The position numbers and the translations under genes are program-made. The notes under the pieces are model-generated. The model was given only the letters and a program-made list of their open reading frames with translations. It had not been told where the DNA came from and made no database searches. Positions 1 through 7,290 of a DNA stretch of 64,000 nt are shown one piece after another. Source of the DNA: JABFXX01 sp964419605 (GTDB taxonomy: Bacteria > Myxococcota_A > Polyangia > Haliangiales > Haliangiaceae); NCBI GenBank assembly GCA_964419605.1, contig CAYQQM010000004.1, positions 1-64,000 of the forward strand, written 5' to 3'. Every line of letters begins with the position of its first letter. Within the stretch, counting starts at the first letter, position 1.

Positions 1-1632
1 CAACCCTTTGAGGCTGCGCTCGCCGAGGCCCAACGAGTGGCCCAGGCCCAGCCCCGCACCGCAACCGAGCCCACGCCCAGATCCATGGCGCGCGAACGCG
101 TCGTCGACTACTTGCGTGCATCTGAGCATGACGGCGCCAACATCCGCGAGCTATCTCCTGGGGATCGCGGGCGGCGCCGCTTTGAAGTCGAGCACGCGGA
201 CGGTCGCCGAGAAGTAGTGTCGGAAACCGTCTCTGAAAAAAGACCCACACCTACAACCCCAGAACAAGCAGCACGCAATCGCGCCGCTGCCGACGAAGCT
301 GCGAGGGTACAAACGCTGCGCGATCAACAGTTGGGTCAACTGATTGAATCTCAGGGGGCAAAACCAATCATTCTCGACACCGCGATCCTCGGCGCTGGCC
401 AGGGTGGAACTTTAGCGTTCAGCACACGTACAGGCGCCAGCAAACCCATCCCCGGAGTTGCGATCACCGAGATCCCCAAAGTGATCAACATTGCCCCCGA
501 AGGCAGCCTGTTTGGGCGTCACGGCGACTTTCCGATCGGCCAAAAGCCCGGCGACCTGCACGGGCCGGACGTCGTGCGCAATCCCAGCGAATTCACGAGT
601 GAGCCGAGCCAGTATACGCGCGCAAGCGATTTCAACCGGTCGGTGATTCAGACGGGATACGACGCCGGTATGGTGACGTATCGAGCCACCGTGACCGAGG
701 TGGAAGTGCGCCCGCCCACCGGCTGGGGCGCGGGTCCCGAACTAGACCATTTGCCGTTGCGCCTGACCGCGAATGGGCGCCACCTGTACGTTAAGGAACT
801 GATCATGTCGACGGGACTCGGCACGCCGCGACCCCTTGGGGCACCGCATACCCCACTGGCTGCGCACGAGCCTGCCCTCCGGGCTGCCGGCAAGTTGGTC
901 GACGCAGACCATTCACTGACATTGCCGGGGGCTGCCAAGACCGTGGTTGTCGTTGGCGATGGAGCGAGCGGCGCCTGGGCCTGTGAGGCCGCTCTGCAAA
1001 CCGGTGCTGACAAAGTCTACTGGGTGGGCAGATACAACGCTGCGAACGCCTCGTCCGTTGACCCATCGGTGCGCGCGTCGTTGCTTGAACTTGGCTTCAG
1101 CGAAGTCGACATCGCGACCTACTCGCGAGCCTACAATGATCGGAACAAAGACCTTTTCAAACACATTCAGACCGGCAAGATTGAGCTCGCGCCACACGGT
1201 ATGACCGATGCAACCTTGGATGCGACGACGGGCAAAGTCTCGGTGACCCTTGAAGGCCATACCGGCCGTGTGGCAGCCGACGGAATCGTTGCTGCAACTG
1301 GACAACAGATGGCTGTACCGAAAGGCATTGATTCAAAGCGTATGGAATTTAAAATGGTTCTTGTCGATCATCAGGGCAGATCGCGGTTGGTCGCCTTCGA
1401 TGCTTATGATCTAAACGGACAGCCTCTTGGCATCCGAGTTCAGGGAGCACAAATGGTAAAGATGAGGAGTCTTGTGCACGCAGACGACCGACCCCAATTT
1501 CAGAAACTGATCGAAGCACAAGCCGCAGACGTGACCGTCCCTCCCGATGCCCAGGGCGTTCCCGGCTCAATCGTGCAAACAAACACTGATGCTCCACTCA
1601 CAAACGCAAAAGCGATTTCGAGCAAACTATGA
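1..1632 (+). CDS. Effector-like protein with C-terminal FAD/NAD(P) oxidoreductase module (5' end missing)
   Basis: The frame is open from base 1, so the gene begins upstream; 543 residues are visible. The first 20 visible residues repeat a segment found again at 2746-2804. A charged, probably flexible linker follows (residues about 21-120). Then comes a two-dinucleotide-fold enzyme: GAGQGG at about 131-136 fits an FAD-binding GxGxxG, GDGASG at about 319-324 fits a second, NAD(P)-binding GxGxxG, and GIVAATGQ at about 430 resembles the ATG motif of flavin and N-hydroxylating monooxygenases. I infer a flavin-dependent oxidoreductase joined to a larger chassis, as in polymorphic toxins or extracellular-injection effectors. 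The stop overlaps the next start (ATGA). Substrate, secretion route and the missing N-terminus are unknown; a plain enzyme with a long N-terminal extension is the alternative. Confidence 0.6.
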   Translation, partial: QPFEAALAEAQRVAQAQPRTATEPTPRSMARERVVDYLRASEHDGANIRELSPGDRGRRRFEVEHADGRREVVSETVSEKRPTPTTPEQAARNRAAADEAARVQTLRDQQLGQLIESQGAKPIILDTAILGAGQGGTLAFSTRTGASKPIPGVAITEIPKVINIAPEGSLFGRHGDFPIGQKPGDLHGPDVVRNPSEFTSEPSQYTRASDFNRSVIQTGYDAGMVTYRATVTEVEVRPPTGWGAGPELDHLPLRLTANGRHLYVKELIMSTGLGTPRPLGAPHTPLAAHEPALRAAGKLVDADHSLTLPGAAKTVVVVGDGASGAWACEAALQTGADKVYWVGRYNAANASSVDPSVRASLLELGFSEVDIATYSRAYNDRNKDLFKHIQTGKIELAPHGMTDATLDATTGKVSVTLEGHTGRVAADGIVAATGQQMAVPKGIDSKRMEFKMVLVDHQGRSRLVAFDAYDLNGQPLGIRVQGAQMVKMRSLVHADDRPQFQKLIEAQAADVTVPPDAQGVPGSIVQTNTDAPLTNAKAISSKL

Positions 1633-2396
1633 CTCTCGATAACCTCTTCGCCAGCATCCTAAACGACCCTCACTCCGACCAACTTCGCCTAGACTACGCC
1701 AACATTTGTGATTCAACGGACCCCGCCCGGGCAGAGTTCATTCGGCTGCAATTTGAAGAACGGGATCTCTTAAGGGCAGGCGGAAAATGGTCGACGCCCG
1801 GTACGAAAGCAGACGTTTTGGTCGATAAAGATGGCCATCGGAGGACGTGGTCCGGCGCCATTGCCACCAAAGTCGCGGGGTATTCGTTTGGACGGGGATT
1901 TGTCGAGTATATCAAGATCGACGCGCAAGAGTTTCTTCGAGCCGGAGAACGACTCTATGAACTTGCTCCGATTCGGCGGCTCTGTCTCACTAACTTTGCT
2001 CCGGTTGCTCAAGCCATCTTTGCGTCTCCCCTGGTGGATCGAGTCGTGTCTCTTACTCTGGAAGCCCAGAGATTGAACGACGACATTGTTTCGTTGTTGG
2101 CGTCGTCGCAGCACCTGGAGAAACTGCAATGTCTCGGCCTGGCGAGGAATAACATCAGCACCGCTGGGCTCGAGTCGCTCATGCGCACGGATCGTCTGCC
2201 GGCGTTGTGCTACGTCGATCTCTCCGGATGCCCCGTCTATGACACCGATCTCGGCGAAGAATATGCGGACGAGTTAGGCCACATCATCTACGTCAAGGAG
2301 GGCCTGTGGCCGATAGAGGAACGCCTCGGCCGCAAGACCTGGTTGCACACCGTCAAAGATCGCGGCCTCGGGTACACGTACGTTACCGCGTACTGA
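1629..2396 (+). CDS. TIGR02996-domain protein with leucine-rich-repeat-like segment
   Basis: This 255-residue protein starts on ATG 1629, which overlaps the stop of the upstream gene by four bases, so the two are probably translationally coupled. Residues 1-45 match the repeat-companion domain TIGR02996, known mainly from Myxococcota and Planctomycetes: LFASILNDP, then RLDYANI, then AEFIRLQ. Residues about 100-205 look like leucine-rich repeats (for example LGLARNNIST and LCYVDLSGCP). No signal peptide is seen, so it is probably cytoplasmic. Its tight coupling to an effector-like gene makes an immunity or partner role possible, but that is inference from position only. Confidence 0.7.
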   Translation: MTLDNLFASILNDPHSDQLRLDYANICDSTDPARAEFIRLQFEERDLLRAGGKWSTPGTKADVLVDKDGHRRTWSGAIATKVAGYSFGRGFVEYIKIDAQEFLRAGERLYELAPIRRLCLTNFAPVAQAIFASPLVDRVVSLTLEAQRLNDDIVSLLASSQHLEKLQCLGLARNNISTAGLESLMRTDRLPALCYVDLSGCPVYDTDLGEEYADELGHIIYVKEGLWPIEERLGRKTWLHTVKDRGLGYTYVTAY

Positions 2397-2397
2397 C

Positions 2398-2804
2398 GCG
2401 ACCGAACACCGGAACGATTGGAAGTCGGTCAAGTCGGCCGTCTACAACCCGCATCTTCACCTCGCCAAACGTCTGGCCGGCCTGGTGAAGAAAGGCGTCG
2501 TCCAGCTCCAGAGCGACGTGATCCCCCACTACGACGCGATGACTGCCACGGTGGTCGGCGACAAGGCCCTGCTCGACCCGCAAACCCTCGCCAAGCTTCA
2601 GCAGATGTACCAAACCGACCTCGCCGACAAGCGCGCCCAACTTGGAGATGTGCTCGGCTCCAAGCAGGTCGACGTCGTCCGCACCGATGGCCCGGTACGG
2701 GTGGAGCAGTACGGCGATGGCTACCGAGTGGAACTCCCGACGCATCAACCATTTGAGGCCGCACTCGCCGAGGCCCAGCAAGTTGCCCAGACCCAGTCCC
2801 GCAC
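2398..2804 (+). pseudogene. Orphan fragment paralogous to the upstream effector chassis
   Basis: This stretch is open without a start codon just after the stop at 2396 and encodes about 135 residues, including AVYNPHLHLAKRL and VELPTHQPFEAALAEAQ. Its last 59 bases (2746-2804) match bases 1-59 of the window with 8 mismatches, in the same frame. It therefore appears to be a second copy of the chassis that precedes the redox module in the first gene. The similarity stops abruptly at 2804, where a histidine-kinase tail begins. An in-frame ATG at 2485 would give 136 residues, but ending in a nonsense tail, so I treat the piece as a remnant of duplication or recombination. Confidence 0.6.
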
Positions 2805-2882
2805 GGCTGCTACGGCGGCACCCTCACCGTCGACAGCGTGCTCGGCAAAGGATCGACGTTTCGCTTCGACCTGCCGCGCTAA
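2805..2882 (+). pseudogene. Remnant of a histidine kinase C-terminus (HATPase G2 box)
   Basis: Read in the frame of TAC 2811, this piece encodes GGTLTVDSVLGKGSTFRF, then DLPR and a TAA stop at 2880-2882. This is the typical end of a HATPase_c domain, where GKGSTF is the G2 box. Nothing else of a kinase (H box, N box, G1 box) precedes it, and it is out of frame with the fragment to its left. It is a scar of a rearrangement that removed the rest of a sensor kinase gene. Confidence 0.65.
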
Positions 2883-2931
2883 GCGATCCCTGTAAGCATA
2901 CGCCGCGGCGATTCTTGTTACATTGCAAACC

Positions 2932-3339
2932 ATGCGTAAGCCGCACCCCGCCGACGTGTGGAACAAGCAGTCGGAAAACGACCTATTGTATGCGAAGGCG
3001 GCGTTCCGCGATGGGTTCTGGGCGCACGTATGTTTTCTGTGTCAACAGGCGTCTGAAAAAGCGCTCAAGAGTCTCATTTTGCGGCGGGCCAAAGCATTTC
3101 CGATGACTCATTCACTCGTCGAGCTTTTGGCCATCCTTCGCATCAACGGGAATCTCCGAATCGCTGCAACCGTCCTCGATCAGTACTATGTGACGGCTCG
3201 GTATCCATTGGGAATGACCGCGCTGGCACCGTATGAACTGTTGACGTCGACTCAGGCGAAACAAGCGCTGCAGTTTGCTGCGCAATTCTTGACCAAGGCA
3301 AAAGTACAGACGCGCAAGTCGCAACGGAAGCGGCGATGA
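2932..3339 (+). CDS. HEPN domain protein, probable toxin of a HEPN-MNT module
   Basis: This 135-residue, largely helical protein matches the HEPN family. WNKQSENDLLYAKAAF at the start, then FLCQQASEKALKSLIL, are typical of the first helices, followed by AKAFPMTHSLVELL. In HEPN-MNT pairs the HEPN protein is usually an RNase toxin and the nucleotidyltransferase is its antitoxin, acting by AMP transfer. The classical RX4HXY site of characterised toxins is not obvious here: the conserved His is in THSL and no Tyr follows. ATG 2932 was preferred to TTG 2923. The stop overlaps the MNT start by four bases. Confidence 0.82.
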   Translation: MRKPHPADVWNKQSENDLLYAKAAFRDGFWAHVCFLCQQASEKALKSLILRRAKAFPMTHSLVELLAILRINGNLRIAATVLDQYYVTARYPLGMTALAPYELLTSTQAKQALQFAAQFLTKAKVQTRKSQRKRR

Positions 3340-3686
3340 ACGCGACGCGCCGGCTACGCGCCGAATGCCAGATGGATGCTCCGCGTTTGCGCCGGAACGT
3401 GGTGGCTACGAGGTTACGCCGAGCGCTTCGCAGTCGATGCGAACAAGCGTTCTTGTTTGGCTCGCTGGCGCGCGACGAGCACACGCTCCATAGCGATATC
3501 GACCTTTGCGTCGTGGCCAACACCCGCGCGCCGTTCGCCGAACGCTTTCGCGACTTTCTCGATGTCGTCCAAGCGTTTGCGCCCATGGATCTGGTCGTCC
3601 TCACGCCCAGCGAGTTTCGCGCGGTGCAACGCACGGCCGACATGTTTTGGCGACAGGTGATGAAGCACCGCTTCCGCGTGATTTAG
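3336..3686 (+). CDS. MNT-type nucleotidyltransferase, probable antitoxin of the HEPN partner
   Basis: This 116-residue minimal nucleotidyltransferase has the family signature FLFGSLARDE, then HSDIDLCVV (GSxAR and DxD) at about residues 40-62. A third carboxylate is likely in MDLVVL near residue 87. Such proteins transfer AMP onto Tyr residues of the neighbouring HEPN toxin. The ATG at 3336 overlaps the HEPN stop, so the two genes are coupled. The 3' end faces the Uma2 gene on the other strand, 13 bases away. Confidence 0.82.
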   Translation: MNATRRLRAECQMDAPRLRRNVVATRLRRALRSRCEQAFLFGSLARDEHTLHSDIDLCVVANTRAPFAERFRDFLDVVQAFAPMDLVVLTPSEFRAVQRTADMFWRQVMKHRFRVI

Positions 3687-3699
3687 GCCTGCGGCGGAC

Positions 3700-4260
3700 C
3701 TAGTCGTAGATGGAGTCCACCGCGATCTCGAGGCCGTGAATACGGATGGCCTCGCCGCGACCTCTGGTCTCGCTGGACCAGTTCTTTCCGCTGCGACGCC
3801 GCACCTCGATGCGGCGTTCGTCTTGCGACACCAGCACATACTCCTCGAGTGAGTCGAGTTGTTGGAATAGCGCGAATCGTTCGTTGCGGTCGCGCTGCTC
3901 AGTCGCTTTGGAAAGAACCTCAACAATCACATTGGGATTCGTTATCGCTTCGCCGAGACTTCGTCCGTTTTTGTCTTTCGCACCGCGAGTCAATATTGCC
4001 CCACACACGATGCTTGCATCTGCGTAGGTGGAATGTTGCGCGGACTCGATGTAGAGGAGCGTGTCGGACGCATACACTCGGCACTCGCTAGTCTGCGGAA
4101 GCGCGCGAACCATTGCCGCCGAAAGCCGCCCGTGCTCGGGTGTGCCCCGCGACATCGCGTAAATCAGGCCACCGATCCACTCGTGTTTGGTATCGCTGCG
4201 CGATTCCTGCGCGAGATATTCGTCGAAGGGAATCGTTCGTATCTGCGCTGCAGCTGACAT
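3700..4260 (-). CDS. Uma2-family (DUF820) PD-(D/E)XK endonuclease-like protein
   Basis: This 186-residue protein has the Uma2 layout: FDEYLAQESRSDTKHEWIGG near the N-terminus (the KHEW/E-x-G part of the fold), YASDTLLYIE, then YADASIVCG and NPNVIVEVLSKATEQRDR, which holds the catalytic-type Asp and E-V-L-S core, followed by EYVLVSQDERRIEV. The fold is restriction-endonuclease-like, but the cellular role of this abundant family is not settled. ATG 4260 (MSAAAQ) was chosen over an upstream ATG at 4296 because family similarity starts here. It is convergent with the MNT gene. Confidence 0.85.
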   Translation of the reverse strand: MSAAAQIRTIPFDEYLAQESRSDTKHEWIGGLIYAMSRGTPEHGRLSAAMVRALPQTSECRVYASDTLLYIESAQHSTYADASIVCGAILTRGAKDKNGRSLGEAITNPNVIVEVLSKATEQRDRNERFALFQQLDSLEEYVLVSQDERRIEVRRRSGKNWSSETRGRGEAIRIHGLEIAVDSIYD

Positions 4261-4387
4261 GACCTTGTGCAGTATAGCGCATAGGTCGCGCCACACACGG
4301 CGCTGACCAGACCCGCGCTTCCCTTGACTTAGGGTCTGATGAACATCGGGCCCCTACGCAAGTGATTGCATTTACTTAGCCAGCGGG

Positions 4388-5047
4388 CTACGAGGCGGGC
4401 ATAAACTCGATCGAGCTTTCGCCGACTTTGTTACCGCGCAATGCGCGAAAGTCCGCGCCCCATTGCTCAACCAGCAGGGTCGCGTCGCCCGGGCCCGTGT
4501 ACAGCCACCATCGGCAACGCTCGGAGTGGCCGGCTGGGCGGCCCTGGACGAGGGGGGCAAGTCCGCCCACATCGCCCGTCAGCGAACACGTCGCCGTGCC
4601 TCGCTTCTCAAGAGCGTAGGTCACGCCGCTCATCGCAATCGATTCTGGGGGGTATCCTGCCAACCGGGCGTCGTGTTCTTCAGCGAGGACACGAACCGAA
4701 CTCGCGGCGGCGCGGTCGAGCCCAACAACCACCCACTTGATGACCTGATCGTCCACGCAACGAGCCGCAATCCATCGCTGGCCGTCTTCGTCGTAGCGGA
4801 TCGCGCCTTCGCACAGGTAATCCTGGCCGTCCATCGCGAGAATGTCGCCAACGCGAAGTTCAATAAGTGTGCGCTCGGTCGGCTGGCCAAGGCTACGCTG
4901 CGGCTGCCCAGCGCCCGAAACCAACTTCTTGCGGTTTACGGCGGTCCTTCCGATGACGGCAGCGCCGCCGAGAATCGAAAGCGCGATGATCAATATCCAC
5001 AACACCAACGAACTCGCCGCGCCAGGGTTGGCGCAACACCCGAACAT
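4388..5047 (-). CDS. DUF4178 domain membrane-anchored protein
   Basis: This 219-residue protein has an N-terminal membrane segment (SLVLWILIIALSILGGAAVI, residues about 12-31) and a soluble beta-rich domain. The soluble part reads LRVGDILAMDGQDYLCEGAIRY, then WWLYTGPGDATLLVEQWG, ending in a SSIEF segment. This fits DUF4178, whose function is not established. Two Cys residues near the start (FGCC) are not in a convincing lipobox. It is transcribed away from the dehydrogenase operon. A short inverted repeat (4308-4314 with 4332-4338) downstream of its stop could be a weak terminator. Confidence 0.65.
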   Translation of the reverse strand: MFGCCANPGAASSLVLWILIIALSILGGAAVIGRTAVNRKKLVSGAGQPQRSLGQPTERTLIELRVGDILAMDGQDYLCEGAIRYDEDGQRWIAARCVDDQVIKWVVVGLDRAAASSVRVLAEEHDARLAGYPPESIAMSGVTYALEKRGTATCSLTGDVGGLAPLVQGRPAGHSERCRWWLYTGPGDATLLVEQWGADFRALRGNKVGESSIEFMPAS

Positions 5048-5178
5048 GATAGCAGGGCGCTCGCCAGTTTTCTCGTGTCGTGCTCACGCTTCGCACACAT
5101 TGATTTGCGCAGAACCCGTGCTTGACGGCCACGCGTATGGGTCGTAACACCGGGACTACCCTACCCAGGGAGCAATCC

Positions 5179-6309
5179 ATGGTGGCCCTTCCAGTGCCAG
5201 AGCCAGTACCAGAGCAAGACGACCTACGCCGCGTGCTCGATGACAACGGGACCCCGTTGCCCGGCGTCCCCGTACCCAACATCCCTGAGGCAACACTTCG
5301 ACGGATCTTTGACCAAATGATGCTGGTCCGGATCATGGACGACCGAATGATGCGGCTGCAGCGCCAAGGCCGACTCGGGTTCTACATGAAAGCGATCGGC
5401 GAGGAAGCTAGCCACTTTGCAGTCGCGCCGCTGCGCGACAGCGACTGGGTGTTCCCCAGCTACCGCGAGCAAGGCGTGTGGTTTTGGCGCGGCTACTCGA
5501 TCCAAATGTTTATCGATCAGATGTTCGGCAACGTCGACGACCCGGTCAAAGGCCGGCAAATGCCGGTTCATCACTGCGCAACGGCGCTCAAACTGGTCAG
5601 CATTAGTTCGCCGGTGGGCACGCAGATCCCGCAAGCGGTGGGCGCAGCGTATGCGGCGAAGCTGATGGATAACGACGATGTTGCGATGGTGTACTTCGGC
5701 GAAGGTGCAACCTCAACCGGCGATTTCCACACCGGCATGAATTTCGCGGGTGTGTGGAAAGCTCCGTGTATCTTTTGGTGCCGGAACAACGGCTGGGCGA
5801 TCTCGGTCAAGAGCGATCGACAAACCGCCGCCAAATCCTTCGCGTGCAAAGCCGCGGGGTACGGCATGCCCGGCATCCGCGTCGATGGCAACGACATCCT
5901 TGCGGTGTGGCAGGTTGCAACGGAAGCCATCGACCGCGCGCGTTCGGGGCTAGGGCCAACGCTGGTCGAAGCCTTGACCTATCGAGTACAGGGTCATTCC
6001 AGTTCCGATGACCCTTCAGTCTACCGAGATCCCAAGGAGCCTGAGCTCTGGGAGCGTCGCGATCCGATCAACCGCTTGCGCGCTTACCTGCGATACCGCG
6101 ATTGGTGGACGCCGGAATGGGAGAAAGAGATCTCCGACCGCTACAATCAGGAAATCACGGATGCACTCGCCGCGGCGGATAGCAAGCCCCCCCCCGCCAT
6201 CGACACCATGTTCGAGGACGTGTACGAAGATCAACCATGGCACCTGCGCGAGCAGCGCGACTACGTCTTGGCGCAACCTCGTACCAAGAACCCGCACCAC
6301 CACGGATAG
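5179..6309 (+). CDS. bkdA1: Branched-chain 2-oxoacid (2-oxoisovalerate) dehydrogenase E1 alpha subunit
   Basis: This thiamine-diphosphate subunit (376 aa) oxidatively decarboxylates 2-oxoacids together with E1 beta. The ThDP motif is GEGATSTGD near residues 174-182, ending in NNGWAIS near 203-209. KGRQMPVH, ISSPVGTQIPQAVGAAYAAK and HSSSDDPSVYR are closer to branched-chain than to pyruvate E1 alpha. ATG 5179 was chosen because AGGGAG lies 7 bases upstream; ATG 5137 and TTG 5122 lack such a site. It is the first gene of a four-gene operon (E1a, E1b, E2, E3). Pyruvate or acetoin as substrate cannot be excluded from sequence alone. Confidence 0.93.
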   Translation: MVALPVPEPVPEQDDLRRVLDDNGTPLPGVPVPNIPEATLRRIFDQMMLVRIMDDRMMRLQRQGRLGFYMKAIGEEASHFAVAPLRDSDWVFPSYREQGVWFWRGYSIQMFIDQMFGNVDDPVKGRQMPVHHCATALKLVSISSPVGTQIPQAVGAAYAAKLMDNDDVAMVYFGEGATSTGDFHTGMNFAGVWKAPCIFWCRNNGWAISVKSDRQTAAKSFACKAAGYGMPGIRVDGNDILAVWQVATEAIDRARSGLGPTLVEALTYRVQGHSSSDDPSVYRDPKEPELWERRDPINRLRAYLRYRDWWTPEWEKEISDRYNQEITDALAAADSKPPPAIDTMFEDVYEDQPWHLREQRDYVLAQPRTKNPHHHG

Positions 6310-6315
6310 ACCGCC

Positions 6316-7290
6316 ATGCCAGTGATGAATCTTCTGGAATCGGTCCGCGACGCGTTGCGGGTCCAAATGCGCGCCGACCGGCGAGTCGTTGTGCTCGGTG
6401 AAGACGTCGGAAAATTCGGCGGTGTTTTCCGCGCAACTTCCGGGCTGTTTGACGAGTTCGGCGGCGACCGCGTCATCGATACTCCACTATCGGAGCCCGG
6501 AATCATCGGCACTGCCATCGGCATGGCGCTGTACGGCTTACGTCCGGTACCGGAGATTCAGTTTTCTGATTTTATCTACCCCGCATTCGACCAAATCGTA
6601 AACGAGCTAGCTAAGTACCGCTACCGTTCGGGAGGGCAGTACCCGTGCCCCGTTGTGATCCGCACACCTGTCGGCGGCGGAATTCGGGGCGGTCACTACC
6701 ATTCGCAGTCCCCCGAAGCGTTGTTCATTCATACGCCTGGCCTCAAAGTCGTGGCGCCGTCTAATCCGTATGACACAAAAGGTCTATTGATCGCTGCGAT
6801 GCGTCAGAATGATCCGGTGGTGTTCATGGAGCCAAAGCGCATCTACCGCGCCGCCAAAGGCGAGGTGCCCGAGGGCGACTATGCGGTCGAGATCGGCAAA
6901 GCGTCGGTTGTGCGCGAGGGAACTCAGTGCACCGTTATCGCGTGGAGTGGCATGGTATCGATCGCCGAGGAAGCTGCGAGAAAAGCTGCCGATGCGGGCC
7001 TATCGATCGAAGTCATCGACGTGCGCACACTGATGCCTTTCGATATCGATACGATCACCGCTTCCGTGTGTAAAACCGGCCGAGCTGTTGTGGTCCACGA
7101 AGCGCCCCGCACCTGCGGATTTGGCGCCGAGCTCGTGGCTTCGATCCAAGAACGCGCGATGGCGTCGCTCGAAGCACCGATCTTGCGAGTTACCGGCTTC
7201 GACACGCCGTTTCCGTATTCGCTCGAGCACGAGTACATGCCGAATCCCGATCGCATCATCGGCGCTGTGCGCCAAACCTTGGAGTGGTAA
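6316..7290 (+). CDS. bkdA2: 2-oxoacid dehydrogenase E1 beta subunit
   Basis: This 324-residue transketolase-like beta subunit starts 6 bases after the E1 alpha stop. Typical segments are VVLGEDVGKFGGVFRAT, then DTPLSEPGIIGTAIGMALYG, RSGGQYPCPVVIRTPVGGG, and the C-terminal domain with VIDVRTLMPFD and VVVHEAPRTCGFGAE. It forms the heterotetrameric E1 with the preceding gene and reduces the lipoyl arm of E2. The stop TAA overlaps the E2 start by one base (TAATG), so translation is coupled. The full length is normal for the family. Confidence 0.94.
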   Translation: MPVMNLLESVRDALRVQMRADRRVVVLGEDVGKFGGVFRATSGLFDEFGGDRVIDTPLSEPGIIGTAIGMALYGLRPVPEIQFSDFIYPAFDQIVNELAKYRYRSGGQYPCPVVIRTPVGGGIRGGHYHSQSPEALFIHTPGLKVVAPSNPYDTKGLLIAAMRQNDPVVFMEPKRIYRAAKGEVPEGDYAVEIGKASVVREGTQCTVIAWSGMVSIAEEAARKAADAGLSIEVIDVRTLMPFDIDTITASVCKTGRAVVVHEAPRTCGFGAELVASIQERAMASLEAPILRVTGFDTPFPYSLEHEYMPNPDRIIGAVRQTLEW

